This document shows, in pieces, positions 26,310 to 34,507 of a DNA stretch of 64,000 nt. The notes under the pieces were generated by a model, which had not been told where the DNA came from, did no database searches, and saw only the letters and a program-made list of their open reading frames with translations. This stretch comes from an alpha proteobacterium BAL199 (lineage in GTDB: Bacteria > Pseudomonadota > Alphaproteobacteria > Thalassobaculales > Thalassobaculaceae): positions 248,001 through 312,000 of the forward strand of contig ABHC01000002.1 in NCBI GenBank assembly GCA_000171835.1, read 5' to 3'. The position numbers and the translations under genes are program-made. Within the stretch, counting starts at the first letter, position 1. The number at the start of each line of letters is the position of its first letter.

Positions 26310-27413
26310 TCAGGCAGCTGCTGTCTCGCCGGTGTCCGAGGCGACCAGATCGAGCGCTACCTCGCGGAAGCGTCGGTACAGCTTCGGCTCCAGGTGCGGC
26401 CCGGCCATGGTGTCCATGATCGCCGTCGCTTGGTGAACCGGCATCGCCGGCTTGTAGTCGCGCCGGTCGGTCAGCGCGGTATAGACGTCAACTACCGCGG
26501 TCAACAGCGACAGTTCGTCGATCTGACCGCCCTTCAGGCCATGTGGATAGCCGGTGCCGGCAAGCTGTTCATGGTGATGCCGCACGGCCGCGATCAGGCC
26601 GGGTCGATCGGCGTAGACGTCAGCCAGCATTGACGCGCCGAGATCAGGGTGGGTGCGCATGACAGCCATCTCGTCGTCGCACAGCCGGCCGGGCTTCGCC
26701 AGAATTTCGATCGGGACCCGCAACTTGCCGACGTCGTGGGCCAATCCTGTCTCGGCCATCAATGCCACGTGATCGGTGTCGAGGCCGAGGTGCCGTCCGA
26801 AAGTCGCCATCAAGATGCCGACGCGTAGACTGTGGGCAAAGGTATAGGCGTGATGCCCCTGCAGAAGCCCGAGGACGCTCGTCACTGAGCATTCGTCAGC
26901 AAATGTCACCACCCGCGTGGCCGTCTCCGACAGCAACGACCGGGTATGGCTGTTGATCACGCCGTCGCCCATGCTACGGAACAGCTTGCGGCTGTTGTCG
27001 AGAAGGGTCTTGGCTTCTGGTTGACTGGCCGCGAGCCGGCGGTCGTCGCGAATACTGTAGAGGTCCCAGAAACGATGCAGGATCGAGCCGGCGGGTTCGC
27101 TCCTGAGCACCCAACCATCGATCACGCCGGCCCGGCGGGCTTCGTCCACGGCTGAACTGTCGTGGTCGGCAATCACGAGAATGAAGGTGTTCTCGCCGCC
27201 TGGACGTTCACGCGCCCGTTCACAGATCTTCAGCCCACGCCCGCCCGGCAGCACGTCTTCGACGATCACGACATCCGGACTCGACTCAAGAACAGCGTCC
27301 GCGTCCCAGCGATTGTCGACGCAGGACACCTCGAACGCGTCCCGGAGCGCCACCAGGATTGCGCTGTATCGCGCCGGATTGGCAACGCCGAGAAGAAGCC
27401 GTTCCAGTGTCAT
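26310..27413 (-). CDS. receiver-like/HD-GYP cyclic di-GMP phosphodiesterase
   Basis: The 367-residue protein joins an N-terminal receiver-like domain (about 1-115) to an HD-GYP domain (about 170-350). The HD-GYP part is intact: H226-D227 in GLAHDVGK, a downstream HHHEQ (279-283) and GYP at 288-290 in GTGYPHGL. Such domains degrade cyclic di-GMP. In the receiver the residue aligned with the phospho-acceptor is E52 (VIVEDVLPGG) rather than Asp, although D53 is adjacent, so normal phosphorylation is uncertain. No histidine kinase gene is adjacent. Likely role: control of motility or biofilm through cyclic di-GMP. Confidence 0.88.
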   Translation of the reverse strand: MTLERLLLGVANPARYSAILVALRDAFEVSCVDNRWDADAVLESSPDVVIVEDVLPGGRGLKICERARERPGGENTFILVIADHDSSAVDEARRAGVIDGWVLRSEPAGSILHRFWDLYSIRDDRRLAASQPEAKTLLDNSRKLFRSMGDGVINSHTRSLLSETATRVVTFADECSVTSVLGLLQGHHAYTFAHSLRVGILMATFGRHLGLDTDHVALMAETGLAHDVGKLRVPIEILAKPGRLCDDEMAVMRTHPDLGASMLADVYADRPGLIAAVRHHHEQLAGTGYPHGLKGGQIDELSLLTAVVDVYTALTDRRDYKPAMPVHQATAIMDTMAGPHLEPKLYRRFREVALDLVASDTGETAAA

Positions 27414-27510
27414 TCCGGGCCTTGCTGTTCCATCGCTCGTTTGGCGAAGTATGCCTCGGATCGCTTAATAAGCCATGAACACATACGTAATATCCACAAG
27501 GCGCACTGCG

Positions 27511-28632
27511 TTAGGCTAGCTCATCTTCAGATCCGGGCGGGGGCCCCAGGCTGTGCCGATCGATGGCACCTGCCTTGATGAGTGCATAGACCGGGCATCC
27601 TTCGTCTAGGCGCAATGCGGCTGCCGACTTGCGGGTGATGCGGGCCCACAAATGTTGGCCATCCAACAGCGACAATCGGATATCGACATGCGGACCGTCG
27701 GTGGCGGCGATGTTCACGATGGTTCCGGCCAGTGCGTTCAAGACGCTGGTGGCGGAAGGCGGCGCCACCGCGATGGCAACGTCCCGGGCTCGGATTCGGA
27801 CTCGCAAACTCTGTCCGACCGCGAGGTCGGTGGCGGGCACGGTGAACGTCTGTTGCCCGAGTTCGATTGACGCCAGCCCCCATTCCGGCTCAATCGACGC
27901 CACCCGGCCGCGTAGCACCGCACCGGCTTCGTGCCGTCCGGTCAAGGGGCGAAGGTCGATCCGGCTGGTGAGGTCCTCGACCGGGCCGACGCCGGCGACG
28001 CATCCGTCGGAAATCAGAACCAGGGTGTCGGCCAGACGGACGACCTCGTCCATCTGGTGGCTGACGTACAGGATCGGCACGCGCCGCAGCGCCCGGAGCT
28101 CGGCCAGCATCGGCAGGACCTCGGCTTTTCGGGCCCCGTCCAACGCCGCCAGCGGCTCATCCATCAGCAATGCCTGTGGCTTCATCAGCAGCGACCGGCC
28201 GATCGCGACCCGCTGGCGCTCGCCGCCGGATAGGCCAGGAGGGCGCCGGTCGAGCAAGGCGCCGAGCCCGAGCAACGCGACCACGTCGTCAAAAGACGGG
28301 GGCTCGGCGGCCAGCACCGGGTCACGGGGGGCGCCGTACAGCAGATTGGCTCGCACCGTGAGATGCGGGAACAGCCGGCCGTCCTGGAACACCACCCCGA
28401 GCCGGCGGAGGGAAATCGGAACGTCGGTGCCTTCCGAAGAATCGAAGAACGTCGTGTCGTCGATCGCGATGCGCCCTGCGGTCGGTCGGAGCAGCCCGGC
28501 GACCGCGTTCAGGATTGAGGTCTTGCCGGCGCCCGACCGGCCAAACAACGCAGTCACTCCGTCGGTCGGGACATCGAACGTGGCGTCGAGCGCGAAGCTG
28601 CCAAGTTTGGCGCGGATGTCGATCTGGATCAC
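27511..28632 (-). CDS. modC: molybdate ABC transporter ATP-binding protein
   Basis: The 373-residue protein has an ABC ATPase domain (about 1-230) with Walker A GRSGAGKTS, signature LSGGERQRVAIG and Walker B LLMDEP, followed by a C-terminal TOBE (molbindin-like) domain at about 290-355. It energises molybdate uptake with ModB. The GTG start at 28632 overlaps the modB stop by four bases. Confidence 0.95.
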   Translation of the reverse strand: MIQIDIRAKLGSFALDATFDVPTDGVTALFGRSGAGKTSILNAVAGLLRPTAGRIAIDDTTFFDSSEGTDVPISLRRLGVVFQDGRLFPHLTVRANLLYGAPRDPVLAAEPPSFDDVVALLGLGALLDRRPPGLSGGERQRVAIGRSLLMKPQALLMDEPLAALDGARKAEVLPMLAELRALRRVPILYVSHQMDEVVRLADTLVLISDGCVAGVGPVEDLTSRIDLRPLTGRHEAGAVLRGRVASIEPEWGLASIELGQQTFTVPATDLAVGQSLRVRIRARDVAIAVAPPSATSVLNALAGTIVNIAATDGPHVDIRLSLLDGQHLWARITRKSAAALRLDEGCPVYALIKAGAIDRHSLGPPPGSEDELA

Positions 28633-29333
28633 GACCCACCATCCAGCCGTCGGCGCAGGCGTCGGGCCATCATCTCCGACAGGGCGAGGGCGGCGAAGGC
28701 GACCACCAGCGATAAGATCATCAAGCGCAGTGCTGCCGGCTCTCCGCCCGGCACCTGGGTGAAGGTGTAGAGCGCCAGCGGCATCGTGCGCGTCTCGCCA
28801 GGGATGTTGGATACGAAGGTGATGGTGGCGCCGAATTCACCCAGCGACCGTGCGAACCCGAGAACCGCTCCTGCCAGCAGGCCAGGCGCAGCCAGCGGCA
28901 GCGTGACCGTGGCGAGCACCCGGAGTCGACCGGCGCCCAGTGTCCGAGCCGCCGCTTCCAGCCCCGGATCGATCGCTTCGATCGACAGCCGGATGGCCCG
29001 CACCATCAGCGGAAACGCCATCACGGTACTGGCGATAACCGCACCCTGCCAGGTGAACGCCAGCGAGATCCCGAAATGCGCGTCGAGCCAGGCCCCGATC
29101 GGTCCGCGCCGCCCAAGCAGCAGCAACAAAAGGTAGCCGACGACCACTGGGGGGACCACGAGCGGGATGTGAATGAGGCCATCGACCAGCGCTTTGCCGG
29201 GAAAGGGAATCCGAGCCAGTAGCCAAGCGGTCGCGACCGCCAATGGCATGCCGACGACCACGCTCCACGCACCGACCTGAAGGCTCAGGGCCAGCGCGCT
29301 CCATTCGTCGGGAGAAAGATCCAGCACGGTCAC
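28629..29333 (-). CDS. modB: molybdate ABC transporter permease
   Basis: The 234-residue inner-membrane permease has about five to six helices. The EAA-type ATPase docking loop reads LEAAARTLGAGRLRVLATVT (about 130-149), and SLGEFGATITFVSNIPGETR (about 165-184) is highly typical of ModB. The start is GTG directly after the modA stop. It works with ModA in the periplasm and ModC in the cytoplasm. Confidence 0.95.
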   Translation of the reverse strand: MTVLDLSPDEWSALALSLQVGAWSVVVGMPLAVATAWLLARIPFPGKALVDGLIHIPLVVPPVVVGYLLLLLLGRRGPIGAWLDAHFGISLAFTWQGAVIASTVMAFPLMVRAIRLSIEAIDPGLEAAARTLGAGRLRVLATVTLPLAAPGLLAGAVLGFARSLGEFGATITFVSNIPGETRTMPLALYTFTQVPGGEPAALRLMILSLVVAFAALALSEMMARRLRRRLDGGS

Positions 29334-30152
29334 TTACTGCAATGCCGGCTCGAAGCCGCGAGCGGAAAATGCCGCCAAGCCGCTTTCCGACAGGAAGAGC
29401 GCCAGGACCTTCTGAGCGGCTTGCCTCAGCGCCCCGTTCGCCGTGAGTGCGATTGGATACACGATGGGTTGGTGCGATCCGTCCGGAATCATCGACACTA
29501 CGGAAACACCGGGAGCGGCTCGGGCGTCGGTTGCGTAGACGATCCCAAGCGGTGCTTCGCCGCGTTCGACCAGGGCCAGTGCGGTCCGAACATCGGCAGA
29601 CGGTGCCAACCGGTGGGAAACCGCCGCCCATAGCCCGAGCGCGTTCAGCGCCTGCTTGGCGTAGATCCCGGCGGGGACGCTGTCGGGTTCGGCAATCGCC
29701 AATCGCCGGCCAGCGAGCGTTGAGCCTAGGTCCGCACTCGCCGACAACGGATCGGGGACACCAGCGGGCACCGACCCGGCGGGTGCAATCAGGACCAGCC
29801 GGTTGCGTATCAGGTCCTGGCGCGACCGGGGCTCGATCGCGTTGGATGCCGCCAAGTAATCCATCCAAGCGGCATTGGCTGATAGGAACAGGTCGGCCGG
29901 TGCGCCGGATTCGATCTGCCGGGCTAGTGCGGAACTGCCGGCGAATGACGCCTTCAGGTCGATTCCGAGATCGTCGTCCGCGAGTTTGGCGATCGAGAGA
30001 ATCGCTTCCCGGGTGCTCGCCGCTGCAAAGATCAAAACCGTTTCACGGGCGTTGGCTGACAGAGGCGCTGCAAGCCATGTCGCAGCGCATAGAACAACAG
30101 AGAGGACTGAAAGTGCCGGCCGAAGTGGCACGTATCGCGCGAGGGGCATCAT
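29334..30152 (-). CDS. modA: molybdate ABC transporter substrate-binding protein
   Basis: The 272-residue periplasmic protein starts with a signal peptide of about 34 residues ending LSANA. The mature protein begins ETVLIFAAASTREAI, the typical ModA start whose serines bind the oxyanion, and contains SFAGSSALARQIESGAPADL. I chose the ATG at 30152; the frame is open to a GTG at 30179, but that start lies inside the ModE box. No strong ribosome-binding site is seen for either. It is the first transporter gene of the operon. Confidence 0.93.
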   Translation of the reverse strand: MMPLARYVPLRPALSVLSVVLCAATWLAAPLSANARETVLIFAAASTREAILSIAKLADDDLGIDLKASFAGSSALARQIESGAPADLFLSANAAWMDYLAASNAIEPRSRQDLIRNRLVLIAPAGSVPAGVPDPLSASADLGSTLAGRRLAIAEPDSVPAGIYAKQALNALGLWAAVSHRLAPSADVRTALALVERGEAPLGIVYATDARAAPGVSVVSMIPDGSHQPIVYPIALTANGALRQAAQKVLALFLSESGLAAFSARGFEPALQ

Positions 30153-30169
30153 GAAGGCGTTGGCCGATT

Positions 30170-30193
30170 CGTTATGCACGATCGTATATAGCG
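30170..30193 (-). promoter_or_regulatory. ModE-binding site (molybdate operator)
   Basis: On the minus strand the 24-base site consists of CGCTATAT, seven bases, then TGCATAACG. This agrees with the E. coli modA operator (CGTTATAT, seven bases, TACATAACG) in sequence and exact spacing. The TATATA within it could serve as the -10 box of modABC, so ModE bound with molybdate would block transcription. AT-rich DNA (30225-30275) lies just upstream. Confidence 0.85.
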
Positions 30194-30275
30194 CTATTCA
30201 GGCTAGGCTTGTCCAGTATCGAACGGGTTTTTGATTCACGTCTAGTATTCAAAAATATTTAATTGGTAAAAATAG

Positions 30276-30617
30276 TTACGGTGGATTCTTTAGAAGCTCA
30301 GTGAACTGATCGAGAGCGTCGGACACGGCGGCATCCGCCTGAACTTCCATCGCTCGGTAGCGGGCGAGTGCGTCACGGCCCAGGTCGGTCAATGCGGCAC
30401 CGCCACCGCCGCGCCCCCCGGCCACGCGCTCGATCAGGGGAGCGCGGAAGTCTCCATTCATTGCTTGAACCAACTGCCATGCCCGACCGTAGGACATGCC
30501 CATGGATCGAGCGGCGGCGGCGATCGACCCGGTGTCGTCGATCGCCTCCAGCAGACTGGCCTTGCCGGGGCCGAGCGCGACCGCGTCTCCGATCAGCAGA
30601 CGGATCCGTGGTCGCAT
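30276..30617 (-). CDS. modE: ModE-type molybdate-responsive regulator lacking the molbindin domain
   Basis: The 113-residue protein is a LysR-like winged helix-turn-helix domain: IDDTGSIAAAARSMGMSYGR (about 26-45) and AWQLVQAMN are the ModE recognition helices, and GGRGGGGAALTDLGRDAL follows as the wing. Full-length ModE (about 260 residues) has two C-terminal molybdate-binding domains that are missing here. Short forms are known in Alphaproteobacteria. It lies 123 bases upstream of modA, with the ModE box between them. Confidence 0.88.
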   Translation of the reverse strand: MRPRIRLLIGDAVALGPGKASLLEAIDDTGSIAAAARSMGMSYGRAWQLVQAMNGDFRAPLIERVAGGRGGGGAALTDLGRDALARYRAMEVQADAAVSDALDQFTELLKNPP

Positions 30618-30641
30618 CTTTCGAACCCTCCCGGCAGGCGC

Positions 30642-31838
30642 TCAGGCCGCCGCTTGCGCGGCTGCATTCAGCCGTTCGAAGCCCGCGTCGAGATCGGCGA
30701 TCAGGTCGGCGACGTCTTCCAACCCGGCGTGGATACGCAGGAGCTGGCCAGGATCGTCCCAGGAGGTGGCGGTTCTCAGGGCCTTGGGATCACCCGGCAG
30801 AATCAGGCTCTCAAATCCACCCCAGCTGGCGCCCATGCCGTACAGGCGGAGCCCATCCAGGAACGCGGCAAGTGCCGATCTCGGTACCGGCTTGAGAACA
30901 AACGCGAACAATCCGCACGCGCCGGTGAAGTCGCGTTGCCACAACGCGTGATCCGGGTGGCTCGGAAGGCCGGGGTGCAGCACTTGGGACACTTCCGGTC
31001 GGCCTTCGAGCCAGCGCGCCAGTTCCAGACCGTTCGCCTCGTTCTGCTTCAAGCGCACGGCCATGCTGCGCAGACCGCGTTGCGCCAGATACAGATCGTC
31101 CGGGCCGCAGCAGTTGCCGTGCAGACGCACCATGTCGCGCACGGCGCCAGCATGCTCCTGAGTACTGGCGATCATGCCCATCATCACGTCGGAGTGCCCG
31201 CAGATATATTTCGTAACCGCTTCCACCACGATGTCGACGCCCTTGGCAAAGGCATCGAAGTGGAGGGCGGTCCCCCAGGTGTTGTCGGTCAGCACGACCG
31301 CTCCGTGGGCATGGGCTGCTTCGGCGATCGCCGGTATGTCCTGCATCTCGAAGGTGAGGGAGCCCGGAGCCTCGGTGTAGACGGCGCGTGTGTTCGGTCG
31401 CAGCAACTCGGTGATTCCGGCGCCGATTCGAGGGTCGTAGTAGGTGGTCTCGACACCGTAACGGGCCAGCATCTGGTCGCAGAACTTGCGAGTCGGAAAA
31501 TACGTACTATCGGTCATCAGTACATGATCGCCCGCTTTGAGCACCGCCATCAGCGCGCAGGCGATCGCGGCCATGCCCGACGACACTGCGACTGCATCGG
31601 CCGCGCCGTACAGATCGGCCACGGCTTCCTCAAAGGACCGGCTAGTCGGGGTTCCGGCCCTGCCGTAGCGATATCCCTGAAAGTCGGGCTTGCGCGACGC
31701 CTCCCACACCGCCAGCGACGGCTGCAGGATGGTCGACGCGTGATACACGGGCGGATTGACCACGCCGTGATTGTCGTGGGGGTGGCGTCCAGCATGCACC
31801 ACGCGGGTACGGGCCGTCATGCCCTTCAAGTCGTCCAT
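30642..31838 (-). CDS. metC: cystathionine beta-lyase-like Cys/Met metabolism PLP enzyme
   Basis: The 398-residue protein is a fold-type I PLP enzyme of the Cys/Met metabolism family. Motifs include YGRAGTPTSRSFEEAVADLY (about 58-77), AVSSGMAAIACAL (PLP phosphate site), DNTWGTALHFDAFAKGVDIV with the PLP Asp, and the Schiff-base lysine in VTKYICGHSDVMMG. Members cleave cystathionine to homocysteine, pyruvate and ammonia; gamma-synthase and methionine gamma-lyase are close relatives, and alphaproteobacterial metC is the best fit. A GGAGG lies upstream of the ATG. It is 24 bases upstream of modE on the same strand. Confidence 0.85.
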   Translation of the reverse strand: MDDLKGMTARTRVVHAGRHPHDNHGVVNPPVYHASTILQPSLAVWEASRKPDFQGYRYGRAGTPTSRSFEEAVADLYGAADAVAVSSGMAAIACALMAVLKAGDHVLMTDSTYFPTRKFCDQMLARYGVETTYYDPRIGAGITELLRPNTRAVYTEAPGSLTFEMQDIPAIAEAAHAHGAVVLTDNTWGTALHFDAFAKGVDIVVEAVTKYICGHSDVMMGMIASTQEHAGAVRDMVRLHGNCCGPDDLYLAQRGLRSMAVRLKQNEANGLELARWLEGRPEVSQVLHPGLPSHPDHALWQRDFTGACGLFAFVLKPVPRSALAAFLDGLRLYGMGASWGGFESLILPGDPKALRTATSWDDPGQLLRIHAGLEDVADLIADLDAGFERLNAAAQAAA

Positions 31839-32166
31839 GACCTCTATTCCTCCGGGACGGCGACCTCCGAATGACCTCGGAGAGCAACGGTGAGCCTAGC
31901 GGCAAATGCTCGTTCTGATCCACACCGGTGGCAGCAAGGCTTGCCATCCGGCTGCGTAGCATGGTGTGATGTCAGTGTTTCGGGCGGTTGTCTGCTTTTG
32001 CGGCACTCCGCATCGCACTGCACTAGCGTTAAGCAGGTGCGGACCCGGGGAGGGGGATATAAGCGCGAAACATAGACGATTGCGGTCTGGCAAGGTCCTT
32101 GCGAAGGGGACGCAGAAGACTGCAGCGTTTGGATTTCGTCATAAACGATAACTGGGTGGGTTTCAC
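31839..32166. other. 328-base divergent intergenic region between metC and aapJ
   Basis: No gene was recognised here. It must hold the leftward promoter of metC and the rightward promoter of the aap operon. The right third contains a sigma-54-type element at 32088-32102. The rest has no clear repeats or RNA structure. Confidence 0.6.
32088..32102 (+). promoter_or_regulatory. putative sigma-54 (RpoN) promoter of aapJQMP
   Basis: TGGCAAGGTCCTTGC matches the -24/-12 consensus TGGCACG-N4-TTGC with one difference and the required ten-base GG-to-GC spacing. It lies 64 bases upstream of the aapJ start in the correct orientation, so the transcript would start near 32113. Nitrogen-regulated expression through NtrC fits the amino acid uptake function. 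No NtrC sites were clearly seen upstream. Confidence 0.65.
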
Positions 32167-33207
32167 ATGAAGAAGGTCAGCCTTTTCGGTCTGGGCGCGG
32201 GGCTTTTGGCAGCCCTGACGTTCACTGCCGAGCCGGCGTCTGCGCAGCAGAGCACGCTCGACATCGTCAAGAGCCGCGGGCATCTGCGGTGCCAACTTGG
32301 AACGCCGGCGCCGGGCTGGTACATGCTGTCGGACACCGGCAAGTGGTCGGGCTTCGACTACGAGAACTGCCGTGCGGTTTCGGCTGCGATTTTCGGCGAT
32401 CCGGACAAGATTGAAGTTCAGTCGGTCACTTCGGCCGTGCGTTTCACCGCGATGGCAAACGGCGAGTCCGACATGCTGTCCCGGACCACGACCTGGACGC
32501 TGTTCCGCGAGACCCAGCTCGGTCTCGATTTCACCACCGTCAGCTTCTATGATGGCCAGGGCTTCATGGTCCTGAAGGATGCCGGGATCAAGAGCGCGCT
32601 GGAGCTCAAGGGTGCGACCGTCTGCGTCGCGACCGGCACCACCACCGAGCTGAACCTGACCGACTACAGCCGGACCAACGGTCTGGACATCAAGCCGGTC
32701 GTGTTCGAGGACAGCAACGTCCGCGACAACACGTTCTTCACCGGTGGCTGCGACGCCATCACCAACGATAAGTCGAGCCTGGCATCGACCCGCGCCAAGG
32801 CTCCCGACGTCTCGATCTTCAAGATCCTGCCGGAGACGATCTCCAAGGAGCCGCTGGGCCCGGTCGTTCGCCAGAACGATTCCCAGTGGAAGGACATCGT
32901 TCAATGGTCGGTCTACACGATGATCGCGGCCGAGGAATACGGCATGTCGTCGACCAACGTCGACAAGGTGCTGGCCGAGACCACCAATCCCGAGATCAAG
33001 CGCATGCTTGGCGCCGAAGGTGACCTGAACAAGGGTCTCGGGCTGGAGCCGAAGTGGGCCTACAACATCATTAAGATGGTGGGCAACTACGGTGAGAACT
33101 ACGAGGAGTTCATGGGCGAGAAGACCGTCATGAACATCCCGCGCGATGGTTCTCCGAACGCGCTGTGGACCAAGGGTGGTCTGCTGTACTCGCCGCCGTT
33201 CCGGTGA
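32167..33207 (+). CDS. aapJ: general L-amino acid ABC transporter substrate-binding protein
   Basis: The 346-residue periplasmic protein has a signal peptide (about 1-26, ending PASAQ). The mature part follows the AapJ/BztA pattern: LDIVKSRGHLRCQLG, KWSGFDYENCRAVSAAIFGD, and a C-terminal GLEPKWAYNIIKMVGNYGENY. It binds acidic and other L-amino acids and delivers them to AapQM. First gene of the operon, behind a sigma-54-type promoter and followed by a strong stem-loop. Confidence 0.93.
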   Translation: MKKVSLFGLGAGLLAALTFTAEPASAQQSTLDIVKSRGHLRCQLGTPAPGWYMLSDTGKWSGFDYENCRAVSAAIFGDPDKIEVQSVTSAVRFTAMANGESDMLSRTTTWTLFRETQLGLDFTTVSFYDGQGFMVLKDAGIKSALELKGATVCVATGTTTELNLTDYSRTNGLDIKPVVFEDSNVRDNTFFTGGCDAITNDKSSLASTRAKAPDVSIFKILPETISKEPLGPVVRQNDSQWKDIVQWSVYTMIAAEEYGMSSTNVDKVLAETTNPEIKRMLGAEGDLNKGLGLEPKWAYNIIKMVGNYGENYEEFMGEKTVMNIPRDGSPNALWTKGGLLYSPPFR

Positions 33208-33222
33208 GCGATTGAGCTGCGC

Positions 33223-33252
33223 GGCGCCCGGTCGATCGTTCGACCGGGCGCC
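33223..33252 (+). repeat. intercistronic stem-loop after aapJ
   Basis: GGCGCCCGGTCGA and its complement TCGACCGGGCGCC form a perfect 13-bp stem around a TCGT loop, between aapJ and aapQ. No T-run follows. Such structures commonly protect the mRNA of the binding protein from 3' decay, raising its level over the permeases. Confidence 0.7.
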
Positions 33253-33304
33253 AGCGTTTCGGCATGCGTTTCATTGATCCGATTTGACGGCGGAGGGCCC
33301 ACTA

Positions 33305-34504
33305 ATGGCCGTTCTTGAGAAGGGATCTCCTCATCGTGCAAGCCGCTCGCTGTCTGAGTGGTTGCACGACGAACGAGTCCGTTCGGTCCTGTATCAGGCG
33401 ATCGTGGCGATCGTAGTCATCGCTGTCGCCCGCTACCTTTTCATCAACACCTCCGAGAATCTGCAAGCTCGCGGCATGTCGGCAGGGTTCGATTTCCTGT
33501 CGACCGGGGCCGGTTTCTCGATCGCGTGGTCTGTACTGCCCTATACGGCTGGCGACAGTTATTTTCATGTTTATCTGGTCGGTATCGGCAACACGCTGAT
33601 GGTCGCTTTCGTTGCGATCATCTGCACGACCCTGCTCGGCTTTCTGGTCGGCATCATGCGGTTGTCGAAGAACTGGCTGATCGCCCAGGTCGCCAGTTGG
33701 TATGTCGAGATCTTGCGCAACACACCGCTTCTGCTGCAGATCTTGTTCTGGTTTCTGGCGGTGTTCTCGTTGCTGCCGCGCCCGAACAAAAGCCTCTCCC
33801 TGCTTGACCTGTTCTACCTGAACAACCGCGGCCTCTACATCCCGGCGCCGGTTCCGGGTGATGGTTTCAATATCACCCTGATCGCCGTGCTGGTGGCGGT
33901 TGGCGCGACCTACGCTCAGGCGGTGTGGGCCAGGAAACGTCATTTCGACACCGGCCAACGGTTCCCGGCATTCTGGACCGGACTCGGCATCCTGTTCGGG
34001 CTTCCGCTACTGGTGTTTCTGGTCACCGGCGCGCCGCTGACCTTTGATTATCCCGCGCTGAAGGGCTTCAACTTCCTGGGTGGTGCCAGTGTTCCGCCGG
34101 CGTTCTGCGCCCTGCTGCTGGCTCTGGTGATTTACCATTCGGCCTATATGGCTGAGGCCGTGCGTGCCGGAATCATGTCGGTCAGCCACGGTCAGACCGA
34201 AGCGGCGTATTCGCTTGGCCTGCGCCCGGGCATGACTCTGCGGCTGGTGATCATTCCGCAGGCGATGCGGGCGGTGGTGCCACCGATGATCAGCAACTGG
34301 ATGAACGTGGTGAAGAACTCGTCGTTGGCGATCGCCATCGGCTACCCGGATCTGGTCGCGGTGTACATGCAGACATCTCTGAATCAGTCGGGGCACGCGA
34401 TCGAGATCGTGGCCATGGTCATGCTGTTTTACATGTCCGTGAGCCTGAGCATCTCCATGGCCCTGAATTACTACAACAAGATCGTTCAGCTGAAGGAGAG
34501 ATGA
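33305..34504 (+). CDS. aapQ: general L-amino acid ABC transporter permease
   Basis: The 399-residue inner-membrane protein belongs to the HisM-type permease family and has the long form typical of AapQ/BztB. The membrane domain contains VGIGNTLMVAFVAIICTTLL, SWYVEILRNTPLLLQILFWF and the EAA loop QTEAAYSLGLRPGMTLRLVI. The ATG at 33305 has a GGAGGG site seven bases upstream; an earlier in-frame TTG at 33284 is less likely. It pairs with AapM. Confidence 0.93.
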   Translation: MAVLEKGSPHRASRSLSEWLHDERVRSVLYQAIVAIVVIAVARYLFINTSENLQARGMSAGFDFLSTGAGFSIAWSVLPYTAGDSYFHVYLVGIGNTLMVAFVAIICTTLLGFLVGIMRLSKNWLIAQVASWYVEILRNTPLLLQILFWFLAVFSLLPRPNKSLSLLDLFYLNNRGLYIPAPVPGDGFNITLIAVLVAVGATYAQAVWARKRHFDTGQRFPAFWTGLGILFGLPLLVFLVTGAPLTFDYPALKGFNFLGGASVPPAFCALLLALVIYHSAYMAEAVRAGIMSVSHGQTEAAYSLGLRPGMTLRLVIIPQAMRAVVPPMISNWMNVVKNSSLAIAIGYPDLVAVYMQTSLNQSGHAIEIVAMVMLFYMSVSLSISMALNYYNKIVQLKER

Positions 34505-34507
34505 GCC

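Noticed and set aside
30465-31874. 469-codon open frame on the plus strand
   Set aside because: Antisense to modE and metC; no domain and biased composition.
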